64,000 bases of DNA from JADFNB01 sp036397455. Lineage in GTDB: Bacteria; Gemmatimonadota; Gemmatimonadetes; Gemmatimonadales; GWC2-71-9. The first letter of the stretch is position 1. Every line of letters starts with the position of its first letter. A program made the translations under genes and the position numbers. Shown here piece by piece: positions 1 to 7,915 of this stretch. The DNA lies in contig DASWIX010000078.1 of the NCBI GenBank assembly GCA_036397455.1, forward strand, positions 1-64,000, written 5' to 3'. Under the pieces are notes generated by a model. It saw only the letters and a list, made by a program, of their open reading frames with translations. It did no database searches and was not told the origin of the DNA.

Positions 1-194
1 TGGGGTGGTCCCGTTTGAACGTGTGTCTCGGCCCCCGGTGCTCTGACTTCATTGCGGGATCGGTGCGCTGTTCTGCACCAAACACCTATCGAGACTCGGC
101 GTTGGGATGTCCTCAAGCGGCGACCTCATCCGTGGAGGGACGGATCAGTTAGGTCCAGGCGCAGGGGTGACGGGCAGAACATCGTCGGCGCCGA

Positions 195-503
195 TCAGTT
201 GTCTGGAGCGGAGACGGGCATCCAATCAAGGCCCGCGCTTCCCGGGACGGTGCCGCTGAAGCCCTTGCCGGTCAAGTATCGCTGCAGCACGTAGCCGCAG
301 GGCCCGGCCTCGTAGGCGATCACGAGCTGCGGTGCCTTGCTCTGCAGCCTGCGAACCAGCCTGTCACTGTCACTGTCGCTGTGGCGCGTGCCGATCGCAC
401 CGACGAAGTGCGGCGGGTCGGTGCGCTGAGCCCGCGCGTGGGCCACCGCGATGGAATCCTCGTGCACGTCCAAACCGACGAAAAGCGTCGTAGGCAGCTC
501 CAT
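195..503 (-). pseudogene. Truncated IS110-family transposase (N-terminal fragment)
   Basis: About the first 80 of 102 codons match the start of IS110-family (DEDD) transposases. The first RuvC-like strand reads 'FVGLDVHEDSIAVA' with the acidic residue at D12, and the second acidic residue is E65 in 'AYEAGPCGY'. After 'YLTGKGF' the reading leaves the family consensus and soon stops. The remaining acidic residues and the C-terminal serine domain of a ~340-residue transposase are missing, so this cannot be active. A start ATG and upstream hairpin survive. No intact copy lies in the window. The neighbouring attC site is notable because some IS1111/IS110 elements target attC, but this copy is not inside it. 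Confidence 0.85.
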
Positions 504-523
504 GGCTGACCTCCGGAAAGCTG

Positions 524-569
524 GTTGGCTGTTGACCCCGCATGGGGCTCTGGTCCCCCATCGGCCAAC
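524..569. repeat. Inverted repeat upstream of the IS110 fragment
   Basis: Outer arms GTTGGC (524-529) and GCCAAC (564-569) enclose an inner stem ATGGGG / CCCCAT around a short loop. It lies just 5' of the transposase start, where IS110 elements carry the non-coding end that can encode the bridge RNA. It could be a leftover of that end; this is inference from position and folding only. Confidence 0.4.
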
Positions 570-660
570 CCGCGATGTTACCGGGGGTCAGCCGTCGCAA
601 GCCGGAAGTCATACTGTCTAGCGGGACAAACGAACCATCGAACGAGGCCTCGATTCTCGC

Positions 661-927
661 GTGAGCGAAACTCTGGAGCGAGTCCGAGCGCTGGTCGCAC
701 GCAGCGAAGCGCGCGTCTCACTCCACGGATACGAGGAACTCGCCGCCGACAACATCGTCGTGCGTGACGTCTTCGCCGGCCTGCCAACGGCGAGCGTGGT
801 TGAGGACTATCCTACCTATCCCAAGGGACCGTGTGTCCCTGTCCTGGAGCGCGATGGCGAGGGCCGGCCGCTCCACATAGTTTGGGGTATCCCCGCTGGG
901 CAGACAGCACCTGCCGTTCTAGTCTAG
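661..927 (+). CDS. DUF4258 protein, C-terminus lost by a 5-bp duplication
   Basis: Small DUF4258 protein (BrnT-like size), 88 codons from a GTG start. The body is typical: 'VSLHGYEELAADNIVV', then 'YPTYPKGPCVPVLERD' and 'GRPLHIVWGI'. The frame ends early at TAG 925-927 because CTAGT is present twice in tandem (919-923 and 924-928). Removing one copy restores a family-like tail (TGYRPDASRWDETWLRRR) that would stop at 984-986, overlapping the ATG of the next gene as TGATG. So the ancestral gene was 661-986, translationally coupled to its partner. DUF4258 genes are often paired like toxin-antitoxin modules and ride in integron cassettes; a toxin role is inference. A sequencing error would also explain the duplication. 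Confidence 0.75.
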   Translation: MSETLERVRALVARSEARVSLHGYEELAADNIVVRDVFAGLPTASVVEDYPTYPKGPCVPVLERDGEGRPLHIVWGIPAGQTAPAVLV

Positions 928-985
928 TCACGGGATACAGGCCCGACGCGAGTCGGTGGGATGAGACGTGGCTCAGGAGGCGTTG

Positions 986-1216
986 ATGACGAACAGGACC
1001 ACCATGCGACTCGTCCGCGAGGGCGAGTATGTGGCCGAGGTAGCCGTAGAGCTTCTTGAGGAAGAAGGGGCCTGGTCGCCCTATATCTCGGTGGGCGAAA
1101 CGTCTCGGCTCGATGCCGTCCGTGAAGCGTTGCGCGTCGGCGATCTGCGGCGGGCCTCCGAGTTGGCCGAGCGTGTCTACCGCCTGACGCCACTCTCGGC
1201 TGCGGATGCCCGCTAA
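986..1216 (+). CDS. Small partner protein of the DUF4258 gene (putative antitoxin)
   Basis: 76-residue acidic protein. I chose ATG 986 over the GTG at 968 because AGGAGG at 975-980 sits 5 nt before it and because the restored upstream frame would overlap it as TGATG. The sequence has a short beta-like start ('MRLVREGEYVAEVAVEL'), a 'WSPYISVGE' turn and a helical tail with 'LDAVREALRVGDLRRA'. I recognise this as a small conserved partner of DUF4258-type genes but know no assigned biochemical function. Its stop codon lies in the R'' end of the attC site, as expected for a gene cassette. The antitoxin role is inferred from pairing and size. Confidence 0.6.
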   Translation: MTNRTTMRLVREGEYVAEVAVELLEEEGAWSPYISVGETSRLDAVREALRVGDLRRASELAERVYRLTPLSAADAR

Positions 1217-1306
1217 CAACGCGTTGCAGTTGCCAAGCGACTCAAGGGGGCTCGCTTCGCTCGCTCTCTATACGAGTCGCTTGCAACTGAACGCTAGCCG
1301 TTAGAC
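1211..1306 (+). other. attC recombination site of an integron cassette
   Basis: The site folds as a bottom-strand attC. The outer core is CTAAC (1213-1217) against GTTAG (1300-1304), with GTTAGAC at 1300-1306 matching the R' consensus GTTRRRY. The inner arms are GCGTT-G-CAGTTG-C-CAAGCGACTC (within 1221-1243) and the reverse complement of 1274-1295, GCGTT-CAGTTG-CAAGCGACTC. They are identical apart from an extra G and an extra C, the extrahelical-base pattern that sets attC strand choice. Unpaired spacers (AAC and TAGCC) separate the outer and inner stems, and the terminal loop is ~30 nt. R'' (CGCTAAC) matches RYYYAAC only in its last five bases. Orientation fits the plus-strand cassette ending at 1216. 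Confidence 0.85.
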
Positions 1307-1846
1307 CGCAAGGCTCACGCGGATCGAACGCCGATCCGCAATAGCCCGCCGGATTCTCAAAGAGTGATTCTTCTTCAGGAAGCGCAGCGTGTCAACGAGC
1401 TGACGCGGTGGCGCGCCGTCAAGGGCCACGAAAAGAGCGATCTCCTTCGGTACGAGCTTGCGACCCTCTCGCAGTAGCCGCCAGGCAACTTCACCGGACC
1501 GGGCGCCGCCCGCCAGCATGTTGAGCGATGTGTTGCTCGGGGAGCACGCCGCCGGCTGGTGCTCGGACGCGAACCGCCTAATCCTGGCGAGGCCGCGCAA
1601 CCCGATCTGAAGCGACGCCACGTAGTACATGATCAACTGGCCCGCCACCTTTGAGGCCGCATCATCGGCGCCCGCTCGCTTGACTTCGACCAGCACCAAC
1701 TTGGTCCGGCCACTTTGGGGCAAGATCATGAGGTCAACACGACCGGTGGTTGGTGACACTCGCACGTTCCGCACCTTACCGGCGTTCGCGTAGCCGAGGG
1801 CGCCGGGATCGCGGATGATACGGTTCTCGATGTTTTTCTCGGTCAT
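1301..1846 (-). CDS. PD-(D/E)XK nuclease-like protein (NucS/DUF91-like)
   Basis: 181 residues. The N-terminal half shows a PD-(D/E)XK nuclease core: 'GRVDLMIL' supplies the Asp, 'LVLVEVKRAGA' the E-x-K, and 'AGQLIMYY' the downstream Q-x3-Y often seen in NucS and related restriction-like folds. The rest ('LRGLARIRRFA', 'KEIALFVALD') is not diagnostic. It probably cuts or binds DNA, but the substrate cannot be read from sequence. The TAA stop (1301-1303) lies inside the attC R' core, so the gene abuts the cassette insertion point in the opposite orientation. Its other side carries recombinase debris, so acquisition with the mobile region is likely. Confidence 0.65.
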   Translation of the reverse strand: MTEKNIENRIIRDPGALGYANAGKVRNVRVSPTTGRVDLMILPQSGRTKLVLVEVKRAGADDAASKVAGQLIMYYVASLQIGLRGLARIRRFASEHQPAACSPSNTSLNMLAGGARSGEVAWRLLREGRKLVPKEIALFVALDGAPPRQLVDTLRFLKKNHSLRIRRAIADRRSIRVSLAV

Positions 1847-2002
1847 CGTCCTGCGGTCAACTTGAAATTGTACGTCGCTGGAGTCACCGCGATTCCACCC
1901 CTCCCCCGATATTCCCGCAACCTGCGCCCACTATCCCCTATCCGCAATCCCGCATGGCGGCTGGACTGCGCCCGCCGAACCCGCCGCGGTTCGGAACGTC
2001 CC

Positions 2003-2158
2003 CAAGTGCTCCCCCAAGGCATCCAACACCGCCGGCAGCATCGTCACCCGATCCTTGTCACCCTCCCCCCACCGCACGACGATCCCCCGCCGCGCCATGT
2101 CCACGTCCTTCAGGCAGAGCGTGAGACATTCCAACAATCGGAACCCGGTACCGGCGCA
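2003..2158 (-). pseudogene. Fragment of an integron-type tyrosine recombinase (IntI-like)
   Basis: About 50 codons match the catalytic domain of integron integrases. 'GTGFRLLECL' contains the first catalytic Arg, 'LKDVDMARR' follows, and 'GEGDKDRVTMLP' contains the conserved Lys of the beta-hairpin. The 'KDRVTMLP' ending is typical of IntI. Neither the N-terminal SAM-like domain nor the HxxR / Tyr box is present on either side, so this is a dead remnant. It lies ~700 bp from the attC site, with its 3' side facing the cassette, which is not the usual head-to-head layout of intI and its array. The rest of 1847-2312 shows no gene. Confidence 0.75.
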
Positions 2159-2312
2159 AGGCCGAGCCCGGGCTTCAGTCCTCCGGTTGGAAGGTGTCCC
2201 GCGCTTCCCGCAACACTCCTGGTCGATCGTCCCGCCGCGCTGTACCGGATCGCGGGATCGGGCGCTAGGTTCCGTCACGTCCGCGCGGCCTCGACCCACG
2301 AGTGAGGATTCC

Positions 2313-3989
2313 GTGAATCGCTCCCCATCGCTACCCGATTCGACAGCGGGCGAGCGCGCCGGCGCGCTCTATCTTGGACTCGACGTGAGCACGCAGAGTC
2401 TGAGCGGCGTCGTGCTTCGGATCGAGGATCGGGAGCGTCGCGTCGTGTACCGGCGTTCCCTGATCTTCGACGAGGAATTCCCTCGCTATCACACCCGCAA
2501 CGGGGTCCTGCCGCACGACGACCCGCGGATCGCGACCTCATCGCCGCTCCTGTGGAGCGAAGCGTTGGACCGGTTCTTCGAGATCATGGCGGCCGAATCC
2601 GATCTCGACCTCGCCCGGCTGCGCGCCGTCTCGGGCGCGGCCCAGCAGCACGGCAGCGTCTATTGCAATCGCGAGGCCACCGCGCGGCTGGCGGCCCTCG
2701 ACCCGACGCGACCGCTCGCGCACCAGATACGCGCGATGTTGAGCCGCGCGGACGCGCCGACCTGGATGGACTCGAGCACCGCGACCGAGTGCGCGGCCAT
2801 CAGCGATGCGATAGGCGGACCGGAGGCGCTCATCCGCCTCACCGGCTCCCGGGCGTGCGAACGGTTTACCGGACCGCAGATACGGAAATACGCCCGCGTC
2901 GAGCCCGACGGCTACGCCTCGACCGACCGGATACACCTCGTGAGTTCTTTCCTCGCGTCGGTGCTCGTTGGTGCCCACGCGCCGATCGAGCCGGGTGACG
3001 GCGCCGGGATGAACCTGATGGACATCGTCAACAGACAGTGGGCCGAAACCGCGTTACGGGCGACCGCGCCGGGCCTGCGCGCGAAGTTGCCGGACCTGGC
3101 GCCGTCCTGGTCGGTGATGGGCCGGCTCGCGCCATACTGGACCGAGCGGCATGGACTGCCGGCCGCCAACGTGATCGCGTGGACCGGCGACAACCCGAGC
3201 AGCCTCATCGGAACGGGCCTGGTGGCGTCGGACCGCATCGCCATCTCGCTCGGCACCAGCGACACGGTGTTCGGGCTGATGCGCGACGCCCGCGTCGATC
3301 TCTCCGGCGCGAGTCACGTCTTCGGCGCTCCCACCGGTGATTACATGGCGCTGGTCTGCTTCAAGAACGGGGCGCTGGCCCGAGAGCGGGTGCGCGACGC
3401 GTATGACATGGACTGGCGGGAATTCTCACGAGCCCTGCGTGAGACACCGCCCGGAAACCGCGGCGCGATCATGCTCCCGTGGTTCGAGCCGGAGATCACC
3501 CCGCCGGTCGCGTCAGCAGGCGTACGGCGGTACGGTCTGGATCCCGCGGACGCACCGGCCAACGTGCGGGCCCTGATCGAAGCGCAGATGCTGGGCACGG
3601 CACGTCATGCCGGATGGATGGGAGAGCGGGTCCGCGGCATTCATGCGACGGGCGGCGGTGCCCGCAATCGTGAGATCCTCCAAATCATGGCGGACGTGCA
3701 CGATGCGGACGTCTACCGCCTCGAGGTGAGCGACTCGGCGGCGCTGGGCGCCGCGCTGCGCGCGTTCCACGGCGACGAGCTCGCTCGGGGCACCGCGATC
3801 GAGTGGACGGACGTCGTCGCCGGGTTCGCCGATCCGGTCGTGGACTCCGTGGTTCGACCCGATCCCGGCAACGTCGCGATCTACGCACGGCTGCGAGCGG
3901 TGCACGCGGCGTGCGAAGCACACGCGCTCGGTCGCGGTGAGGACCCGATGCCGCTCATTGGTCAGTTCGGAGGTGAACGGACACCGTGA
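2313..3989 (+). CDS. FGGY-family carbohydrate kinase, xylulokinase type
   Basis: 558-residue cytoplasmic sugar kinase, most like xylulokinases of the eukaryote-like (XYLB) branch, which turn D-xylulose into xylulose 5-phosphate. The N-terminal ATPase strand reads 'YLGLDVSTQSLSGVVL', followed by the substrate region 'SGAAQQHGSVYCN', the 'WTGDNPSSL' catalytic-Asp stretch, and the C-terminal nucleotide site 'HATGGGARN'. I chose GTG 2313, preceded by GTGAGG at 2302-2307, because the longer frame runs through intergenic and recombinase debris. It is convergent with the fucosidase/arabinose operon, ending 21 bp from it. The xylose-isomerase-like protein of that operon could supply its substrate. 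Other FGGY substrates remain possible. Confidence 0.85.
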   Translation: MNRSPSLPDSTAGERAGALYLGLDVSTQSLSGVVLRIEDRERRVVYRRSLIFDEEFPRYHTRNGVLPHDDPRIATSSPLLWSEALDRFFEIMAAESDLDLARLRAVSGAAQQHGSVYCNREATARLAALDPTRPLAHQIRAMLSRADAPTWMDSSTATECAAISDAIGGPEALIRLTGSRACERFTGPQIRKYARVEPDGYASTDRIHLVSSFLASVLVGAHAPIEPGDGAGMNLMDIVNRQWAETALRATAPGLRAKLPDLAPSWSVMGRLAPYWTERHGLPAANVIAWTGDNPSSLIGTGLVASDRIAISLGTSDTVFGLMRDARVDLSGASHVFGAPTGDYMALVCFKNGALARERVRDAYDMDWREFSRALRETPPGNRGAIMLPWFEPEITPPVASAGVRRYGLDPADAPANVRALIEAQMLGTARHAGWMGERVRGIHATGGGARNREILQIMADVHDADVYRLEVSDSAALGAALRAFHGDELARGTAIEWTDVVAGFADPVVDSVVRPDPGNVAIYARLRAVHAACEAHALGRGEDPMPLIGQFGGERTP

Positions 3990-4010
3990 CTCGGCTCGAC
4001 GCGCAGGTTG

Positions 4011-5480
4011 TTAGCGGTCCTCGACCCGGGAGATCCGGAACACCCACGCGTATTCGGCCGGCGGCACCGTCCCCGCCGGTACACGCGCGACGAAGCCCGA
4101 CCCCGCCACTTCCCACTCCAGCGCGGCGTCCGTGCCGAGCAGCGTGACCGTGGCGCCGGCCGCCGGGCGGAGTTGGGTCATCGACACGGAGGCGGGCAAT
4201 GCCGATTCGTCTTCGCCTGCCAGGTACATGAGAAAGACCGCTCCGTCCTTTCCGCGCGTGAGGCGGATCTTGCCCTCGGAGTAGGGACTGACCGGCCGGG
4301 TCCCGTAGATCGCGTCCCCGTTGACCCGCATCCACGCACCCAAGGCCGCCAGCCGATCGTACGCGGCGGCGTGCCACGTACCGTCCGGACCGGGCCCGAT
4401 GTTGAGCAGCAGGTTGCCGCCCTTCGAGACCACGTCCGCCAGCATGTGCACCAATTCCCGGGCCGGCTTGTACACGTCGTCCGGCACGTAGGACCAGCTC
4501 GTGGCCATCGGCATCGGCACTTCCCACGGATGCACGATGGGTTGCGCCGGCACGCGCGCCTCCGGCGTCAGGTAGTTCTGATACGGCCCCGGTACCGCCC
4601 GGTCCACGACGATGAGACCCGGCTGGCGAGCCCGCGCCTCCGCCACAAGACGCGGCATGTCGATGTCCTGACTCTGGAGTCGCATGAACTGGTAGCCGGG
4701 GCCGTTCATCTGCGCCCGGATCTCCGCCGGCGTCATGGTCCGGACCCAGCCGCCGTCCAGCCACAGAATGTCCACCCGTCCGTACCCAGTCATGAGTTCG
4801 TCGATCTGGTTGTGCGTGAACGCGACGAAACGGGCCCAGCGCTCCGGGTACTTCGCCACGTCGTAGTTCGGGTTCCGGTCGGGCGTGGCGAAGTAGGGCC
4901 ACCAGTAGTCCGGACTGTGCCAGTCGGGCTTGGAGAAGTACGCCCCGATCATGAATCCCTGATCGCGAAACGCGTCGAAGATTCCTTTCGTGACATTGGC
5001 GCGCGGGTCGGCGCTGAACGGGGTGTTGGGGGACGTGATGCGATAGTCGGTCTGCCTGGTATCGAACATGCTGAACCCGTCGTGGTGTTTGGTGGTGAAC
5101 ACCACGTATCGCATCCCGGCGTCACTCGCGGCTCGCGCCCACCGCGCGGGGTCGAAGTGCGCCGGGTTGAACGTCGTCTGCAGCGCTTCGTACGCCTTCT
5201 TGTATTCCCCGTAGTCATCCATCGACCGGCGGCACCACGGCTCGTCTTCCGCGCAGAGCGACCACGACTCGACGACGCCCCACTGCGCGTAGGGACCCCA
5301 GTGCATCAGCAGTCCGAGCTTGAGATCCTGCCACCGATCGAGCTTCTCCCGTACCAGCGGATCGGTTTCCTCGACGTACGCTTCAGGGTCTTGCGGCACC
5401 GCGCCGGACGCTGGAGTGGGTAGCGCCGGCAGCATGACCACACTCATCCACCACCACCAGGACCGCGGCGCGTCAACCAT
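4011..5480 (-). CDS. Secreted alpha-L-fucosidase, GH29
   Basis: Exported GH29 glycosidase of ~489 residues that removes terminal alpha-L-fucose (or related sugars) from glycans. A Trp-rich signal peptide ends near 'TPASGA'. Family signatures follow: 'LGLLMHWGPYAQWG', 'TTKHHDGFSMFDT', 'GRVDILWLDGGW' with the nucleophile Asp, and 'VSKGGNLLLNIGPGPDG'. A C-terminal beta domain completes it. Start 5480 overlaps the preceding HAD gene by 8 bp; ATGs at 5504 and 5447 are alternatives. It is the last gene of the six-gene pentose operon, so its products are probably imported by the symporter encoded upstream. The acid/base residue cannot be placed without alignment. Confidence 0.9.
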   Translation of the reverse strand: MVDAPRSWWWWMSVVMLPALPTPASGAVPQDPEAYVEETDPLVREKLDRWQDLKLGLLMHWGPYAQWGVVESWSLCAEDEPWCRRSMDDYGEYKKAYEALQTTFNPAHFDPARWARAASDAGMRYVVFTTKHHDGFSMFDTRQTDYRITSPNTPFSADPRANVTKGIFDAFRDQGFMIGAYFSKPDWHSPDYWWPYFATPDRNPNYDVAKYPERWARFVAFTHNQIDELMTGYGRVDILWLDGGWVRTMTPAEIRAQMNGPGYQFMRLQSQDIDMPRLVAEARARQPGLIVVDRAVPGPYQNYLTPEARVPAQPIVHPWEVPMPMATSWSYVPDDVYKPARELVHMLADVVSKGGNLLLNIGPGPDGTWHAAAYDRLAALGAWMRVNGDAIYGTRPVSPYSEGKIRLTRGKDGAVFLMYLAGEDESALPASVSMTQLRPAAGATVTLLGTDAALEWEVAGSGFVARVPAGTVPPAEYAWVFRISRVEDR

Positions 5481-6144
5481 CGACCACCAGCCTTGCGAAC
5501 GCATCCGCCGGAAGGTCCTCGAGGGAGCCGATCACGACGTCGGCTCCGGCATCGATGCCCCCGACGGCGATACTCGACATGCCCGCGCGGCGCGCCGCTT
5601 CGATGCCTGCCTCGGCGTCCTCCACCACCACGCATCGCGCCGGCGGCACCGCGAGCCGCCGCGCCGCGGTCAGGAACACCTCCGGTTCGGGTTTGCCACG
5701 GCGGACGTCCTCGGCGGCAACGAGCGTGCCGAAATGGGTTTCGTACCCCAGCGCCTCCAGCACGACCTCGACGTTCAGCCGCGGCGCCGACGAGGCGATG
5801 GCCTGGCGCCACCCGGCCGCGCCGAGCGCGCGTACCCAGGTGGAGGCTCCGGGAAGCGCGGTGATCCCATGCTCGTGCACCAGCCGCCGGTAGCACACTT
5901 CCTTTTCCTCGCCGAGCCGCCGGACGCGCTCGGGCGCCGCGGCATCGCCCAACCATGCCCCGAGTATCACATCGTTCCGTTGGCCGAAGCTGCGCTGAAA
6001 CATCGCTCGCGTCACGACCACCCCCTCCGCGTCGAGCGCCTCTCGCCACGACCGCCAGTGCTGCTCCGCCGAATCGACGAGTGTGCCGTCGAGATCCCAC
6101 AAGACCGCACGGACCGAGTTATCCACGGAAGTAGAGATACGCAA
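5473..6144 (-). CDS. HAD-superfamily phosphatase, beta-phosphoglucomutase-like
   Basis: 223-residue cytoplasmic HAD enzyme. Motif I is 'LWDLDGTLVDS' with the nucleophile Asp, motif II is 'IASSAP', the Lys region is 'RRGKPEPEVFL', and motif III is 'VVVEDAEAGIEAA'. The small helical cap between motifs I and II places it with beta-phosphoglucomutase and sugar-phosphate phosphatases. The start overlaps the symporter gene by 26 bp and the end overlaps the fucosidase gene, so it is tightly coupled within the operon. It may clear phosphorylated sugar intermediates or damaged metabolites. Whether it is a mutase or a phosphatase cannot be decided from sequence. Confidence 0.85.
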   Translation of the reverse strand: MRISTSVDNSVRAVLWDLDGTLVDSAEQHWRSWREALDAEGVVVTRAMFQRSFGQRNDVILGAWLGDAAAPERVRRLGEEKEVCYRRLVHEHGITALPGASTWVRALGAAGWRQAIASSAPRLNVEVVLEALGYETHFGTLVAAEDVRRGKPEPEVFLTAARRLAVPPARCVVVEDAEAGIEAARRAGMSSIAVGGIDAGADVVIGSLEDLPADAFARLVVDG

Positions 6145-7879
6145 GCAGGATCAGGAACAACACGATCGAGGAGGTGATGACGTCCCACCGATTCCAGCTG
6201 CCGCGTGACGTGCGGCGATGCTCGTCGGTCACCGTGCCGTACGTCAGGCCCGAAATCTGTTCGGCGGACGGTGGCGCGGTCAGATAGCTCACGCCGATCA
6301 GGACCGTCGCCGACACCACGAAGATGAACAGGCTGTAGTACTGGAAGTAGATGTTGTTGACGACCCACAGGAACGAACCCGGCTCGTACCCCGCGAATCC
6401 GCCGAGGCCGAGACTGACCGGCGTGTCGACCGCCAGGCGAAACACTCCGAGGGCAAACCCCACGATGAGCGCCGCGAGACATCCCCTGGCGTTCAACCGT
6501 TTCATGAAGACGCCCAGAAAAAACACGGCGAAAATCGGCGGCCCGAGATAGCTCTGCACGCCCTGGAGGTACTCGTACAACCCGCGAGACCCCTGGATGA
6601 CCGGAATCCACAGCAAGCTGATCCCGACCATCGCCGCGGTCGCGACGCGGCCGACGCGCACCAGATGATGTTGGCTGGATCCCGGCCGGAGTCGCTGATA
6701 GAAGTCGATGGTGAACAGGGTCGAACTGGCGTTGAACACGCCGGCCAGCGAACTCATCAGCGCCGCGAGCAGCCCGGCCACGACTATCCCGCGAATGCCC
6801 ACCGGGAGCACGTTCGTCACCATCAGCGGGAACGCCCCCTGTGCGTTTTCGGTCAGTGCCAGTCCGTCGGGACCCACCAGCGACGCCAAGCCGGGCGCCC
6901 GCCCGGTCTTGGCAAGGGCGAGCGCGATCATGCCGGGGATGATGAAGATGAACACCGGCAGCAGCTTGAGACACGCGGCGAAGATCGAGCCGCGCCGCGC
7001 TTCCCGTTCATCACGAGCGGCCAACACGCGCTGCACGATGTACTGGTCGGTCGTCCAGTACCACAGGCCGATGATCGGCGCGCAGAACAGCATGCCGAGC
7101 CACGGATAGTAGTCGTTGAAGTACCAGGCGATGCGACCCGGCTCCCTCACCGGCGCCCATGTGCCCACCATGCCGTCCGGCACCAAGGGCTTCCACAGAT
7201 TGAACAGGTCCGGGTCGAGCGCCGCCCGCAGTTCCCCCCAGCCGCCCAACGCCTTGAGGCCGAATCCCGTGAGCAGAAGCGACCCGAGCACGAGCACCAA
7301 CGTCTGGAGTGCCTCGGTGTACGCCACGGCGCGCATCCCCCCCAACACGGTGTAGGCCCCGGTCAGTACGACCACCAACACCGATCCGATCCAGAAACTG
7401 TTGAACGTGACGCCGGCGACGCTCACGCGCAGCTCCGGGAGCAACACCCCGAACACGATCCCGCCCGCGAAGATCCCCACCGCGAGTTTGGTGAGGACGT
7501 ATGCCACGAGGGAAATGACCGACAGCACCGACCGTGACGCGGGCGAGAACCGTCGCTCGAGGAATTCGGGCATGGTGTAGACCAGCGAGCGCGCGTAGAA
7601 CGGGACCAGCACCCACGCGAGCACGAGCAGACACCAGGCATGCAGTTCGTAATGCGCGAACGCGACGCCGCTCGTCGCGCCCGCGCCGGCAAGTCCCACC
7701 AAATGCTCCGAGCCGATGTTCGACGCGAAGATCGAAGCGCCCACGATGAACCAGCCGAGATTGCGACTGGCAAGGAAATAGTCGTCGGTCGTATCCTTGC
7801 GCCGTTTGAGAACCCAGGAGGTCAGCACGGCGAGCGCGGCGAAATAGCCGGCAACGATCAGCCAGTCCAGAGCGGTCAT
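6119..7879 (-). CDS. Sodium/solute symporter, SSS family (SGLT-like)
   Basis: 586-residue inner-membrane Na+/sugar symporter with about 14 hydrophobic helices. Family hallmarks include an N-terminal 'DDYFLASRNLGW', 'GASIFASNIGSEHLVGLAGAGA' (split here: GASIFASNIG, SEHLVGLAGA), 'GGMRAVAYTEALQ' and 'GLLAALMSSLAGVFNASSTL'. The length and the helix near 'LFLILLAYLYFRG' at the end match SGLT-type transporters. It sits between araD and the HAD gene in a pentose operon, so L-arabinose or D-xylose is the likely cargo; fucose or galactose remain possible. ATG 7879 is used, 36 bp after araD. Confidence 0.9.
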   Translation of the reverse strand: MTALDWLIVAGYFAALAVLTSWVLKRRKDTTDDYFLASRNLGWFIVGASIFASNIGSEHLVGLAGAGATSGVAFAHYELHAWCLLVLAWVLVPFYARSLVYTMPEFLERRFSPASRSVLSVISLVAYVLTKLAVGIFAGGIVFGVLLPELRVSVAGVTFNSFWIGSVLVVVLTGAYTVLGGMRAVAYTEALQTLVLVLGSLLLTGFGLKALGGWGELRAALDPDLFNLWKPLVPDGMVGTWAPVREPGRIAWYFNDYYPWLGMLFCAPIIGLWYWTTDQYIVQRVLAARDEREARRGSIFAACLKLLPVFIFIIPGMIALALAKTGRAPGLASLVGPDGLALTENAQGAFPLMVTNVLPVGIRGIVVAGLLAALMSSLAGVFNASSTLFTIDFYQRLRPGSSQHHLVRVGRVATAAMVGISLLWIPVIQGSRGLYEYLQGVQSYLGPPIFAVFFLGVFMKRLNARGCLAALIVGFALGVFRLAVDTPVSLGLGGFAGYEPGSFLWVVNNIYFQYYSLFIFVVSATVLIGVSYLTAPPSAEQISGLTYGTVTDEHRRTSRGSWNRWDVITSSIVLFLILLAYLYFRG

Positions 7880-7915
7880 CGGTCTCGGATGGGAATGGGG
7901 AGGTCGGCGGTCACG

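Noticed and set aside
52..294. 80-codon frame at the left edge
   Set aside because: No motif and it overlaps the IS110 fragment; the first ~190 bases hold nothing recognisable.
1862..2305. 147-codon plus-strand frame over the integrase remnant
   Set aside because: Pro/Arg-rich shadow; the meaningful homology is on the minus strand.
2055..2312. N-terminal extension of the xylulokinase-type frame
   Set aside because: It reads through the recombinase remnant on the other strand; GTG 2313 has a Shine-Dalgarno-like GTGAGG and begins right before the ATPase strand.
4008..5423. Long plus-strand frame (471 codons) opposite the fucosidase gene
   Set aside because: Arg/His/Pro-rich translation without any fold motif; it is the antisense shadow of the GH29 gene in high-GC DNA.
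6218..7537. 439-codon plus-strand frame opposite the symporter gene
   Set aside because: His/Arg/Asp-rich shadow of the SSS gene, whose helices and motifs are clear on the minus strand.
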